A stretch of DNA of 46,190 nucleotides, from IMG/VR virus record IMGVR_UViG_3300024999_000165, positions 1 to 46,190 of that record, one strand, 5' to 3'. A program made the translations under genes and the position numbers. This DNA is from a virus. Below, piece by piece: positions 1 through 10,956 of this stretch; positions within the stretch are counted from its first letter, which is position 1; the number at the start of each line of letters is the position of its first letter. The notes beneath the pieces are model-generated. The model saw nothing but the letters and a program-made list of their open reading frames with translations. It was not told the origin of the DNA and did no database searches.

Positions 1-1
1 C

Positions 2-208
2 TTACTCTATTCTGAGGTCGAAAAGAGCAAGGAGGCTCTGAAAAGTGCTATAAAAGCTGAAAAAGACGAATGAGTCAAGAACCAGCTGGTTCAAAGCTAT
101 GACGATATCCAATTACTATGCGCTAAGCTAAAATCCCTGATAGATGAAGATGAGGGATATGAGGAGAAAGAAGAGCCTAAAGTCTTAACTAAGAAGAATG
201 TTCTATAA
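2..208 (+). CDS. 3' part of junction-spanning small protein
   Basis: This is the C-terminal part of a gene that starts at 45865 near the end of the window and crosses the circular junction. Its first bases duplicate the window end. Joining 45865-46190 to 130-208 gives an intact 134-residue reading frame with one in-frame TGA (Gly) at 71-73 and a TAA at 206-208. The product is charged and probably helical, with an acidic tail. It overlaps the terminase start at 198. Its place just before the large terminase could suit a packaging accessory, but I recognise no family. Confidence 0.7.
4..129. repeat. Terminal direct repeat (left copy)
   Basis: These 126 bases are identical to 46065-46190. The reading frame of the junction gene stays intact when one copy is removed. 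The length is typical of an assembler overlap on a circular or circularly permuted molecule. It could instead be a true short terminal repeat, but the repeat sits inside a coding sequence, which favours the overlap explanation. Confidence 0.9.
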
Positions 209-1811
209 TTCACAGCTAGAGAGACAGATATGGGAAAATATAAGGAACAGGGCTAGAATGCTTGATGAGGCAGAGAAAGACCCTGTTCTTCAAGCCTGTA
301 TAATCAGGAAGTGTATGGCAGACCCTGTGTACTTCTTCGAGAACTTCCTATGGACGATGAAGAACGACACCTTCTTCACTAAAGATATGCCTAGGGATAT
401 ACCCTTTATGCCCTTCGAGTACCAGAAAGAGCTGATAAGGAGGATTTGGAAGGATATCCAAGAATGAAAAAACATATTCATAGAGAAATCACGTCAGATG
501 GGTATAACGTGGCTGATGATGGGCGTATTCTACTATTGATTCCTATTTCATAGGCAAAGATACCTCATAGTCTCCCAGAAGCAGGAGTATGTGGACAAGG
601 CTTGAGATATGCGTAGCTGTTTCGAGAAGCTCCGTTATTTCACTCGTCTTATGCCTAAATGGATGCTTCCTGAAGACTTCTCTGCCGATGTATGAACCAG
701 ATGGAACAAATATATGGCTATGTCCTTGCCCGATGGCTCCTCTATTACCTGAGAATCCGCTAACCCTAATGCCTGAACCTGAGGTACCTATCATTGCATA
801 TTCCTAGATGAGATGGCAAAGATGCAGAATGCCAGCCAAATTAACACTGCCTGTGCAGCTGCAACCCCTTGCATAATCTATAACTCCACCCCTCTAGGGG
901 AATGAAACGAATATTACCGGATGAGGCTTAAGGCCAGAGAGTGAAAGATAGACTGAGTGACTCTTCACTGGTCTTTGCACCCTCTTTATGACCAAGCTTG
1001 GTACGACTGGAAGACAGCCTGAATGACTCCTGAGAAGATAGCCCAAGAGCTGGAAATCAGCTACAACGCTTCAGTCGAGTGAGCTGTCTATAAGAGATTC
1101 CACCCGAAGCCAGTATGAGACATAGAGATAGGAGACTTCAGATATGACTATACCCTACCCCTATACTGTTCTATAGACAATTCCCATTGAGGTACGGATA
1201 ATCACGCCATAATAGTATTCCAGACCACTCCTCTATGAAAGATACGCATAATAGACACCATACAGCTTCCGTCCAAGACTTCAATCACCGAATGTGCCTC
1301 TTTCCTTGCTAAGCAACCTATCGCCTGATTCGTTATGGACGATTATACCTTTAATTTCTTCTCTAAGTGGAAGACATACAAGCCAGCAGTATTCATAGCA
1401 GACCCCTATGATACCCACACGACCTGGAACGATACCTCCATAAGCAAGGAATATGCCAAATTCGGGATAAACCTAGTCACTCCTATGACAGTTATGGGTA
1501 CGAAAGGAAATGTAGCCGAACAGATAAGGATTACGCAATCCAACCTTAACAGGCTTGAAGTCAGCGAATGAAGCACAGACTTCATATCCGCCATACAGAA
1601 CGCAAGATACCCTGAAAGGCAAGAGACCTCCCAAAGCACCGCAACCAATTATAAGCCTATACACGATTGGACCTCTCACTTCCGTACAGCTCTGGAATAT
1701 GCCATACTGTTCATAACAGAGCAGGAAGAGCTTAAGCCTAGAGACAGGAAACTCCAGAAGTATGAGATAGGAGACCCTATCACAGGAACTGTAAAAGTTG
1801 TTTACAAATAA
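198..1811 (+). CDS. terL: Terminase large subunit
   Basis: Predicted phage DNA-packaging motor of 537 residues, an ATPase plus nuclease that docks on the portal. The N-terminal ATPase half has a Walker A-like EKSRQMGITW at residues 96-105 and a Walker B IFLDEM with D204 and E205. It is followed by a coupling-type NSTPLGEGNEYY segment. The C-terminal half has an RNase H-like nuclease start, CSIDNSHGGTDNH, with D327, and a second acidic stretch MDDY near residue 380. Many glycines, including one in SHGG, are TGA. The ATG overlaps the preceding gene by 11 bp, and the portal follows after 38 bp. Family assignment is secure; the TerL subfamily is not determined. Confidence 0.93.
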
Positions 1812-1828
1812 GCTGTTTTAGATACAAT
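1801..1828 (+). promoter_or_regulatory. Putative promoter before the portal
   Basis: TTTACA (1801-1806) and TACAAT (1823-1828) are separated by 16 bp. This is the short spacing used by the other promoters in this genome. It overlaps the end of the terminase gene and lies just upstream of the portal. It lacks the A-rich upstream block of the repeated promoter family, so it is a sequence-only prediction. Confidence 0.4.
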
Positions 1829-1849
1829 AATTGAAATAACCCACTTCCA

Positions 1850-3877
1850 ATGAAAAAAGAGCTGCAAGAGATAAAATCACCCCTCACAGACATTGAGCCT
1901 AAGGATATGCTCAAAAAGATTGAGACAATACCTTATGATGCTCCGGAAGGAGATAAGGATACGTTATGATTCGTAATGAACAGATTCAACAAGATGCTAT
2001 CGAAAAGAGGGCAGATTGATAGGAACTGGCAGATATATCAGATGCAGTTCGAAGCTGTCTATATGCCTTATACGGATTGACGCTCAAGAAGCAATGTCCC
2101 TCTGGAATGGGCGATAATAGAGCTATTCGTTTCGGAAGCAGTCAGCCGTAAGTCCATACCTACCTTCAATGCCGAATGAGGCACTGATGTGGTCAGGGAA
2201 GAGGTAATCAAGAGAGTCTGGGACTATGATTTCAGGACCCAATCACGTGAAGACCAGCTATACAAGGCAGAATACCTGACAGGAATGTTCGGTACTGCCT
2301 TTTATTTCAATTGATTCGAAAGCTCAGTCAGAGTGATACGAGACCCAGAATACAGGAATTGAAAGCTGATATGAATCAAAAAGCAGCTGACTAAGAATAA
2401 GATTCTGCTAGAGGCAGTGGATATAAGGAACGTATACTTCGATGACAGGGTTACAGATTATGAGAAGGCTAATGACTGCGTATATATAGAATACATAACT
2501 CCTGAAGAGTTTATGGCATTGGCGGATAACCCTGACTGAGGATGGATTGTGGATGCGATAAAATCTACTTGAACCACAGTCAAGGCTAACCAGTCTTATT
2601 ATACAAATGAAGAGAGAGGAATGCAGAATTCCTGACTAGTAGAGATTATGCACTATTGGAACAAGCAGAGTGATGAATATGTCGTATTAGCTAACAGAGA
2701 AGTGCTTATAAAAGAGACTTTCATACCTTATTCCCATAAGGAGCTGCCGATAACCCCTAGACAATACTGATATAATCCTTTCTCACTATATGGAAGATGA
2801 CTATGTGAGGCTCTCCTTAACTTTAAATCAGAGATAAACACCTTGAAGGAGATGATTATGGACAACGTAAAGAGGTCTAATAACTCTATGTTCGCCATAG
2901 GATGATGACTCAGCTTCGATTGAGAGAGCTTCTGATTCAACAATACGACAGTCAAGTTCCAAGGCCAGATGAATGATGCTAATTTCCGTGAGCTTAGAGG
3001 TACACCGCCTAACCCTGCGATATTCGAGTATCTCCAAGAATTGCTGAAAGAGATAGCTATGTTCGTTGGAATAGACCCAGCTGGGATAATATGAACAGCA
3101 TCTTCTACTGCATTCGAGACAGCAGTAAAGACAGAATCAGCCCTTAAGAGAGTGAATGTAGCGCTCCAGAATAGGGATATGGCTCTTAACCACGTATATA
3201 GGAAGCACCTACAGAACTTGCAGCAATTCTTCCCTATCAAGACTGCTCAATGATTGTTGGAGATAGATAAAGAGACAGGAGAGGCTAAAACTACTTGACA
3301 AGAGGATTATCCAAGTATAATGCTGAAAGATGAGAAATACATATGAGGAGAGTTCGTACAGTTCGAAGGAAAATTTCCTTTTGAAGTCAGACCAGAATAC
3401 ATAAGAGGGCAGATAGACGTAAACGTGGCAACAAACTTCAACGCCCCAACGCTCAAGCAGTTGAAAAGGCAGAATCTGTCAGACTTCGTGAAGCTGGTGA
3501 ATGATATGACTACTGCGATACAGATGAATCCAGCCCTATGACAGGCTCTTAAAGTAGAAGACTTCATAAAGCAGGCAGCATTCGACTACGACATAGACCT
3601 AGACAGCATCTGAGGATTCAAAGACAGTCTGAATAACGAGAAGGATACTCTACTGAAGCAGATAAGGGCTATGACCTGAGTCGATACCGATGCTGAGATG
3701 CTCCCAGGCCAGCCTTGACAAGCCCCAGAGCAGCAATCTCCAGGGGTGAGCAAGACTCCGCAGATACTCCCTAATGTAGGATGAGACATCGAAGCCTGAT
3801 GACTTCCTCCGGTAAGGACTCCTATGACACCTAACATAACCAACCTATGAAAAGAAACAGCTATGATGGCTTGATAA
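1850..3877 (+). CDS. Portal protein
   Basis: A 675-residue protein immediately after the large terminase, in the usual portal position. The N-terminal half carries mixed alpha/beta segments. A long helical stretch around residues 400-460 (starting near DPAGIIGTASST) resembles the stem/wing region of portals. The C terminus is Pro/Gln-rich, as in barrel or disordered tails. It would form the dodecameric vertex ring for DNA passage and tail attachment. The length lies within the range of podovirus portals. The call rests on position, size and overall pattern, not on a catalytic motif. It overlaps the next gene by 31 bp. Confidence 0.78.
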
Positions 3878-4194
3878 TAGTAGACGAGGAATATCTCTTA
3901 GAATTAGAGGCATTCAAGAAAGAACGCTCATATATCCCTGATATGGATACCAGCAAGCTTACATATAAGGATATAGTCAGAATCGACACTTATAAGGAAT
4001 CCTTCTTGAATTACCTTAAAGAGGCTCGAAAATCCATATTCAACGAAAGGGCGCTCAACGTATGACGGGAAACCGAGCTGCTATGAGCCTACAACGCACT
4101 ATGACACCTTATGGCTGATTTAAGCAGAATAGAAGACACAAGAGCTGCATTCGAAACAAGAAGAGACGAGGCTAAAAAGAAGTCAAAGACTTAG
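3847..4194 (+). CDS. Hypothetical protein after portal
   Basis: A 115-residue charged, predicted helical protein with three TGA codons read as Gly, ending in a Lys-rich tail. Its ATG lies inside the portal 3' end, so the two are probably translationally coupled. The position between portal and scaffold suggests a morphogenesis accessory role. I do not recognise a family. Confidence 0.75.
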
Positions 4195-4212
4195 ACCATT
4201 TGTTTTTCGGCT

Positions 4213-4260
4213 TCCTGCCTATTAGCCAAAGGTAGGCAGGAGCTGAAGGATAAAACCTTC
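4213..4260 (+). terminator. Two hairpins between head genes
   Basis: TCCTGCCTA (4213-4221) pairs perfectly with TAGGCAGGA (4233-4241) around an 11-nt loop. A second small stem, GAAGG/CCTTC, follows at 4245-4260. There is no long U tract, so this may be an attenuator or an RNA-stability element rather than a strong terminator. A CCTGCC/GGCAGG hairpin recurs at 28377-28397. Confidence 0.45.
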
Positions 4261-4291
4261 ATAAAACTTTATATACTTAACCAGAGACCCT

Positions 4292-5005
4292 ATGGAAATA
4301 GAACACTCTGCTGGGGAAGAAACAAGACAGGACCCTCAAACTGTTGAGACTACTCCACAACAAGAAGACCCGAAAGAAATCCGCTACAAGGAACAACTCG
4401 AGGGTAGAAGGCTACAAGCTCAGCAAGCCGAAGAGAAGGCAGCTAAGATTGAAGCGATGTTCATTAAGACAGCAACCGATAAAGTTGAGCAGAACAATGA
4501 ATACCTCTTAGAGATTTTCGAAGAAGACCCTGCGCTAGCCGATAAGGTAGCAAAGCAATTCTGAGAAAGAAATGCTAAGGATGCTATTGCAAAGATAGAG
4601 GCAGCCAAAAGCTGAAAGGCATTCGATAAGAAGGAAAAGCCAGTCGACCCTGAAGAGCTTTATAAAGAGTTCGAGGAGAGAATGGCTAAAAAGGAAGCCG
4701 TAAAGGCTGCTGAAAAAGCCTTCGAATGACTTGATAAGGATGAAAAGGCACAAGCCAAGGAGATGTTCAAAGAACTCACCGAGGGCAAGAGCTTATCCGC
4801 AGCTAAACTGGAAGAGATTGCCGAAATGGCAGCATTCTATGTTACTAAAGACAGCGTCAAAGACTCAAAGATAGCAAAACTAGCCTCAACCGCACTAGGC
4901 TGAAAAGGCACTACTTCCCAAAAAGCTACTTCCCAAAAAGCTACAGATAGCTGAGAGGAACTTGCCAAAGCTATGGGATTGGGACATTTATATTCTAAGA
5001 ACTAA
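4292..5005 (+). CDS. Probable capsid scaffolding protein
   Basis: A 237-residue, highly charged, Ala/Glu/Lys-rich protein predicted to be mostly helical, lying between the portal and the capsid genes. That composition and position are typical of phage scaffolding proteins, which guide capsid assembly and then leave. A 15-bp unit (CTACTTCCCAAAAAG) is tandemly repeated at about 4911-4940, giving a repeated TSQKA segment near the C terminus. TAAC lies 10 nt before the ATG. The function is inferred from context and composition. Confidence 0.6.
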
Positions 5006-5011
5006 ATCATA

Positions 5012-5584
5012 ATGCCAGCTAAAAATGAAAACAAGGGTATCGAACTGAACCTCGATATCGCTCCGAAGGCTTCAGATGAAGCCAAAACTCCTACACAACT
5101 AAAAGAAGCTCCGTCCATAGACCTAATCAAGGACGAATGAAAGACTAAGAATGTCGATTATAGTGAACAGATACTAGACAGGCTGCAACGTCTGGAAGAT
5201 GAGAACAGGGCGCTTAAAATCGCACAGGATGAGCTGAAATCCAATGAATTCAGCGAAGTTCTCAAGAAAAGAAGAGAGAAATATGCCTGACCTCACAAAT
5301 ATTCATTCAAGACATATAATGGTAAGCCTATCATAAGTCTCAAAACAGTATCTAACAATGTTAGCAGAGATTATGTAAAAGGCGGATATATCGTAGACCA
5401 GAAAGTGGAATTGACCTTTGCGGACAATACCAAGACTACTGTAAACTATGATGACTTTTCCCATAATTACCAAAGAAGCGAGAAGATATTCGTAGAGGAA
5501 GAATCTACCAGATGATGAAAGAGATATTACAAGTTCAAGGTGGACTGAGAAATCTTTGAAGTCGAATGAAGTATCATTAACTAA
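5012..5584 (+). CDS. Hypothetical head-region protein
   Basis: A 190-residue protein. The first 75 residues are polar and include a short coiled-coil-like segment (ILDRLQRLEDENRAL). The rest is a beta-rich domain with alternating hydrophobic residues. It is six bases downstream of the scaffold-like gene, within the capsid block. I recognise no family; a minor head or assembly protein is possible. Confidence 0.75.
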
Positions 5585-5591
5585 TTGAAAG

Positions 5592-5960
5592 ATGTTTATA
5601 GGAACAAGAGAAATTGAAAAGATTGAAGACGGAATCGTTTTCTTTGTGGACGGAGGCAAGACGAAGTATACTGATAAGGCGCTAGAATATGTCGTGACGA
5701 AAGAAGCGATAGACGATAGCGAATTGCAGATGCTGACAGTCGACAGCGTAGCTACTGATATCCTTAAGGTATTAGAAGAACACGACATCAGATTCTTCGA
5801 CATTAATATGATAATGCAGAAGGTCAAATGGAGCTGTGATTCTTATACGGACAGGATGATGGCTAAGGCTGCCTGACTGGCAAATGAATTCGATGGCATT
5901 ACAGACAAACAAGTACGTAATATCAGAGTTTCTCATACAAAAGATTTTCTTAATTCTTAA
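5592..5960 (+). CDS. Hypothetical small head-region protein
   Basis: A 122-residue protein with an N-terminal beta-strand-rich segment (MFIGTREIEKIEDGIVFFVD) and a helical C-terminal half. One TGA is read as Gly. It lies between the preceding unknown gene and the decoration-like gene, and is probably co-transcribed with them. No family is recognised. Confidence 0.75.
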
Positions 5961-5972
5961 CTTTTTACCCCA

Positions 5973-6461
5973 ATGTGAAAAGCAGTTACAGGCTTGAATA
6001 AGCCTAACCAAACTCGTAACTTCTATCCTTCAGATGACAAATGGGAAATGAAATCATTTCCTTTCAAAGAATCTACGGCTATGGAAGAGGGTTCTGCAAT
6101 TGGTATTGAAATCTCAAGCAACACTACTACTGGTAATGTTACGCTTATGGGAGTTGAAAATGTCACTGGTGCTGACTTTGTCGGTATCCTAGCAGAGCCA
6201 ATAGTTTCTACTGATGCAGACTATGCAACAGCAGGAAAGCTGAAATCAGTATGGGTCCGCAAGACTCCTATCGCTGAAGCTTACTTTACAGTAGGCGCAG
6301 GAACTTTCACTGCCGCTGACGTGTTCAAGACAGTTGAAATCCATTCAGACTCAAAATCACTTGCTGTCGATACAGCTTGAAAGGGAGCAAGAATCACAAG
6401 TTATATCTCTTCTACTAGAGGTACTTGTAATTTCGCTCTGCCTACTACTGAAACAGCTTAA
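5973..6461 (+). CDS. Putative capsid decoration protein
   Basis: A 162-residue Thr/Ser/Gly/Ala-rich beta protein directly upstream of the major capsid gene. This is the usual place for a decoration or capsid-stabilising protein, which would bind the outside of the shell. The second codon is TGA (Gly), so a standard-code caller would begin only at 5994 and lose the N terminus and the last 27 residues. TAAC lies 11 nt before the ATG. The role is inferred from position and composition. Confidence 0.55.
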
Positions 6462-6487
6462 TTTTAACTCTTAAATAAAACGGAAAA

Positions 6488-7501
6488 ATGGCTCCACAAT
6501 TAAATACGGCTACTCTCCCACAATTGACAGACCTAGTCACTAGGATGTTCGAAAAGGGGTTAGAGCAAGTTCCTCAAGTCCTAAGGAAATCAGGGCTTAT
6601 CAATGAGATGGCTATTCCAGAAGGAACAGGACAATTCAGACGTTTCTCTGAGCTTCCTGACAGAAACCTATACGCAACGACTAAAGATGAAGGCGCTAAT
6701 GCAGACCAGGCTCGAATCCAATACGGATATGAGAAAGATATGCAAATCAAGCGTATCGGTCTTGACGTAGGAATCACAGTCGAAGAAAGAAAGCAAAACA
6801 AATACCCAGAAGTAATCAGACGTCTTACTGACCTATCTGAAGTATGTCCTAGCAAAATCGAGTTAGACCTTAATCACAGGTTCACATTCGGATTCGCTAC
6901 ATCATATACTGATAATTCAGGTGATGTAGTAGATACTACTGTCTGAGACGGATTCGCACTATTATATACTGCACATACCCTAACAGGTTCTGCATCTACT
7001 TATAATAATATCGTCCCAGGTCATCCTCAATTCTCTAAGGGTGCTTTAGCTGCTGCTAAGAGACTTACAGTAGAAGAGACTTACAACAACTTAGGTGAAA
7101 AGGTATCTATGGACTTCAATGTGATTATCTGCTCTGATGACGAAGATACTAACAACCAAATCGACGAACTTCTTAAGTCTACTGCTGATATCACTTCAGC
7201 TAATGCAGGTACTTTCAATGTATATGCTAATACAATGAAGAAAATCAGACTTCCACTTCTAGCTACAACTGCTACTGGTGCTGTCGATACTTCAAAGAGG
7301 AAATACTGGGGAATTGCATCTACTAAAGATACTCAAATGCACTTAGGTATGTCTGAGGCTCCATATCTCAAGACTCCTATGGACGGAAACAATGGTGAAG
7401 ACTTCTCTACTGAGAACTGGAACTATGCTTCTAGAGCTGCATATGGTATCGCTACCACTGGTGCTAGATGGATAAAGTTTTCTAAAGGTGACGCTTCTTA
7501 G
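6488..7501 (+). CDS. Major capsid protein
   Basis: A 337-residue protein following scaffold- and decoration-like genes, with the length and mixed fold expected of an HK97-fold capsid subunit. It has a long N-terminal helical region and a central alpha/beta domain. It contains only one TGA codon (6944-6946) among 25 glycines, whereas roughly half of the glycines in the tail collar gene are TGA; this suggests selection for fast decoding. It ends with TAG. Identity comes from context, size and composition, with no single signature motif. Confidence 0.75.
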
Positions 7502-7556
7502 TTAATAAGATTTAAAGTTTTTTCCATTTACTTATAAATGAGAGGGTTGGAGGTGG

Positions 7557-7562
7557 TATAAT
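7557..7562 (+). promoter_or_regulatory. Putative extended -10 promoter
   Basis: TATAAT is preceded by TGG (an extended -10, TGn) in the 75-bp gap after the capsid gene, 15 bp before the next ATG. No good -35 hexamer is visible at the expected spacing. It may restart transcription for the appendage genes. Confidence 0.35.
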
Positions 7563-7576
7563 TTAACTTCAAAACT

Positions 7577-8581
7577 ATGTCTTTTAATCAAAACGCTGGA
7601 TACTGAAATGCTATGCTATCAGCCATCCATACAGCAGTATGAGGAACATTCTGAAACGTATTCGTTGTGTTCAACTCAAGTGATTCGGATGAAGGAAATT
7701 ACCAACATATGCAAGATTTGTTTATTAATGATTCTGACTGACGTGTCAGATTCTACACTAGTCTGGCTACTGCTTATGCAGCGACTGAAAGCAATAACAA
7801 TGATGTTATCATCCTAGATGGTAATTCATCACATCAGCTTACAGCTATGCTTACTGTCTCTAATAGCAGAGTCCACTTCGTATGAATGGATTACTTACTA
7901 GGAATAAGCAGACCTTACGGAGCAAGTTCAAAAATCAATTACGCAGATGGAATTGCTACGGCTGACCCATTTATGATTAAAAATACTTGAGTCAGGAACA
8001 GTTTCAGGGGTATCAAGTTCACTAACAACAACACAGACGCACAAGTCGTGTGAACTGTCTGAGAGGGATGAGAATACGCCTACTACGAAAATTGCGAGTT
8101 CTATAACTCAACAAACCTCGATTCCGACACTGTAGCGGAATTAGTACTTGGTTGAGATTCGCCAATATTCAAGAACTGTGTATTTGGTTCATTGGCTGAT
8201 TTAGTTGATGGCGATAAGATAAGGCCAGCTGTATTGGTCGACGGTTCAGTCGTATGAACAGTAAATACTTCAAGAGATGTCCTATTTGATAATTGTAGAT
8301 TCTGGAAAAAAGCAGGATGAACGACTACATCAATGGTTAAGATTACAGCTGATGGAGACATTGAGAGAGGTATGGAATTTCACGACTGCCAATTCCTAGC
8401 TAATGTGCTAGGTGCAGTACCTGCTGTTGCTATCGACTCAGTATCATTAACGAACGCAAGAGTTATCTTAACTGGTGATACCTGTGCTTCCGAATGTACT
8501 AAAATCGCTACAGCTGTTTGAGTATTTAATTGTACACCAGCTAGAGTTGCAACTGCAACAATCTGAATACAAACTACTTAA
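7577..8581 (+). CDS. Beta-helix virion protein
   Basis: A 334-residue protein. From about residue 130 it has recurring coils with the pattern aromatic-x-N/D-C-x-F (YENCEFYNS, FKNCVFGSL, FDNCRFWKK, FHDCQFLAN). This spacing is typical of right-handed parallel beta-helix proteins such as phage spikes and head fibres. The position after the capsid gene fits an exposed structural protein. No catalytic pair for polysaccharide cleavage can be assigned by eye. Many glycines are TGA. TAAC lies 9 nt before the ATG. Confidence 0.65.
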
Positions 8582-8596
8582 TTGTACTTCCCCTCT

Positions 8597-8624
8597 ACCA
8601 TTTTGTCAGACTCGACAAAATGGT
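8597..8624 (+). terminator. Strong hairpin without U tract
   Basis: ACCATTTTGTC pairs perfectly with GACAAAATGGT, 11 bp around a 6-nt loop, 16 bases after the beta-helix gene stop. No U run follows. It could act as a terminator in this host, or as a processing or stability element between appendage genes. Confidence 0.5.
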
Positions 8625-8656
8625 GGGATGGAACTTATAACTAACAAAATAAAGCT

Positions 8657-9052
8657 ATGGCAATAAGACAAGTCGTGAACTACGACATTTGAACACAAAA
8701 TACTACAGCAGGTGTGGCTAAGACTATATTTTCTAAAGATTTCAGAAATGTTATTTTTGATGTGATATCAGCTACAAGTGCAAATCAGGTAATTAAATTC
8801 GTGGCATCAAAACAGGAATCTAAACCAGACTTCAACTCTGCTGTATCTACAACTAACAGATGGCAATATGTGCAAGTGATTGATTTATCTACTGGTAATC
8901 CTGTTGACGGTTCTACTTGATATACGTTCAGTTGAGTCGAGAGTAAACAATTCGAGCTTAATCTTAACGGAGAGAACTGGGTTGGGTTATATCTTGCATC
9001 AGGTTCTGCTGGTTCAATCAATTCAGCAGTAATACTTACCGACAACCAATAA
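8657..9052 (+). CDS. Hypothetical structural protein
   Basis: A 131-residue beta-rich protein without charged helices, within the appendage block. It has TGA-encoded glycines in YDIGTQ, DGSTGYTF and FSGVES. It ends in TAATG, which supplies the next start. Probably a virion component by context; no family recognised. Confidence 0.75.
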
Positions 9053-9672
9053 TGTATGCTCCTCTCAATCAGGACATAAACAGGCTAATTTTCGAAAGAG
9101 ACAGAATCAAGGGTGAGGTAGCCCTTCTTCTTAAGGAGAGGGATTCTATAAGAGAAGAGATTGCAGAACAAAGGAGATGAAAGACTGTTATCACCTTAGA
9201 AGCTGCTACCCTATGAGATGTGAAATTCTTATTGGAGGAGCAGTCTTTAATTTTATCAAGAATTAATTGAAAAACCTATTCGGACTTCCTTGCCAATTAT
9301 TCGAGGCAAGAGGCACACTTGAAGACAATAGAGGCACGAATACTGGTAAAAGAGGCTGAACTATCAAAATTCAGTGATTTAAAAGCGATAATTCAATCTC
9401 AAGAAGTTATTATAGATTCACAAGAAAGAGAAATCAAGGATAAGGTTTCAGAATTGAACGGATTATGGGATGAGAGGATAAAGACAAAGAAAGAGGTTGA
9501 GGATGAAAGAAAGAAGATTAATAAGGAAATAGATAAGAATCAGAAATTGCTAGACGATATAATGGAAGAGAAGCAAACCCTGCTCAAACTCAGGTCCGAG
9601 TTGGAAATGAAAGAGAAGAGATATTTAAAATTAACCTCCAAGCAAGATGTGAAGAGTAGATTCAAGAAATAA
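9052..9672 (+). CDS. Coiled-coil protein
   Basis: A 206-residue protein. From residue 10 to the end it is almost entirely charged and helical, with heptad-like spacing of hydrophobic residues (for example KTKKEVEDERKKINKEIDKN). It overlaps the previous stop by one base (TAATG), indicating translational coupling. It sits between structural genes and may be a fibrous or chaperone component; the function is unknown. Confidence 0.75.
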
Positions 9673-9727
9673 ATTCTGACAGGTTCCGACCAATTATTCG
9701 GAATTCGAATCAGACTGAACATTTCAT

Positions 9728-10252
9728 ATGGTCGGTGATGCGACTGTATGGAAAGATATAAAATTTCCAATGGCTCCACCAAAGACTACCTGAGCGGGCA
9801 ATCCGACATTGGCCACTTATAACGGGAATATGAGATGATATGCATTCGCTCTTGATGATGCTCACGATTTCGACCCACAAGAAATTGATCACGATGCAAA
9901 AATAGATTCAACAGCTGTATGGCATATCCATTGGCTATCAAGGAGTAATGATGGTACGGAAAGGAAAGTGAAGTTTGAGTTGGAATATGCCGTAGAGCCA
10001 GCGAGCGGAGTACTTCCATCTCCCACTACTGCTTCTGTTGAAATTACAATACCATTAGGTACAACAGTAAATACGGTACATAGGGATAATATAACTACGT
10101 TCGTCATACCAGCCATTGCCAGACTGGCTTATGCTAGGATAAAGAGAATTGCGTCATCTGGGACGGAACCGTCGGTAGACCCAATAATCGCGGCAATACA
10201 CTTTCACTATGAGATAGATACTATAGGAAGCAGACAAATCTTAACTAAATAA
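9728..10252 (+). CDS. Putative structural (fibre-associated) protein
   Basis: A 174-residue beta-sandwich-like protein lacking long helices, with segments such as STAVWHIHWLSRSNDGTERK and a C-terminal HFHYEIDTIG. The ATG at 9728 is the first in frame after the coiled-coil gene. A standard-code call would begin only at 9968 because of TGA codons. It lies immediately before the tail-fibre-like gene. The structural role is inferred from context. Confidence 0.65.
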
Positions 10253-10256
10253 CATT

Positions 10257-10952
10257 ATGGCAAGAACAGAAGCAATCTTATTGAACGATGAGATTATAAC
10301 AGTTGAGGAGCTAAATGGAATAGCTAATAATTCGGTAATATATAAGGATAATTCTTGAGTATACAGAGCAGTAGCCTTATGAGATTCTTGAGAATTATTA
10401 CAGAGCAATTGAGCTACATCCGCACCCTCATTCGATGTCAATTTAAATACCATAGCCCCCCTCGCTTCTCCTACTTTCACTTGACTCGTAACGACACCTG
10501 CAATCAAGATAACGACTTGAGCTGGAGACTGAAAGGTTGCCACAAGCGATGCTGATTGAAATCTAACTTGGGAAACTCCAACTTGATGATGAGGTTGAGC
10601 AATAGAACTCCAAGACACCCAATGACAGAACTATTCTTGACAGATAATTGGAATCTTCAACGCAACTACTAGCTGAACCCTTACAGAAGTTACGCTTATA
10701 AGCGATGCAATCCCAGTCGGTGCTGATGCTACTCTTGAATTAAGGAAGAATTCCTATACATCTGGAAGTGTGTTGAGTTCTGTACTAACTATCGCAACTA
10801 CAGATACACTAACTAACTGAAAAAAACAAGTAAGCACTACTAGCTTTACTTCTGCTACGATAACAGATGGTGATTACTTTGTGGCTTATCTAGTGACTAG
10901 TTGAACAACAAGCCCTCTGATGAATGCTAAGTGTGTAATTCGTTATTCTTAA
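10257..10952 (+). CDS. Tail/head fibre-like protein
   Basis: A 231-residue Thr/Ser/Gly-rich protein. Residues 55-110 contain the phage-fibre repeat signature APLASPTFTGLVTTPAIK followed by GKVATSDADGNLTW. Such segments occur in trimeric tail fibres and appendage shafts. The C terminus is a beta-rich head domain. It adjoins the LamG-domain protein, and the two may form one receptor-binding or accessory fibre. Most glycines in the second half are TGA. Confidence 0.65.
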
Positions 10953-10956
10953 ATAA

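Noticed and set aside
198-467. Many short separate genes under the standard code
   Set aside because: Consecutive fragments join in one frame through TGA into full-length families such as terminase and capsid, so they are not pseudogene pieces.
2728-3240. Long minus-strand open frame (170 codons) and other minus-strand frames
   Set aside because: They are antisense shadows of strong + strand genes with recognisable families; TGA scarcity on the opposite strand makes such frames common here.
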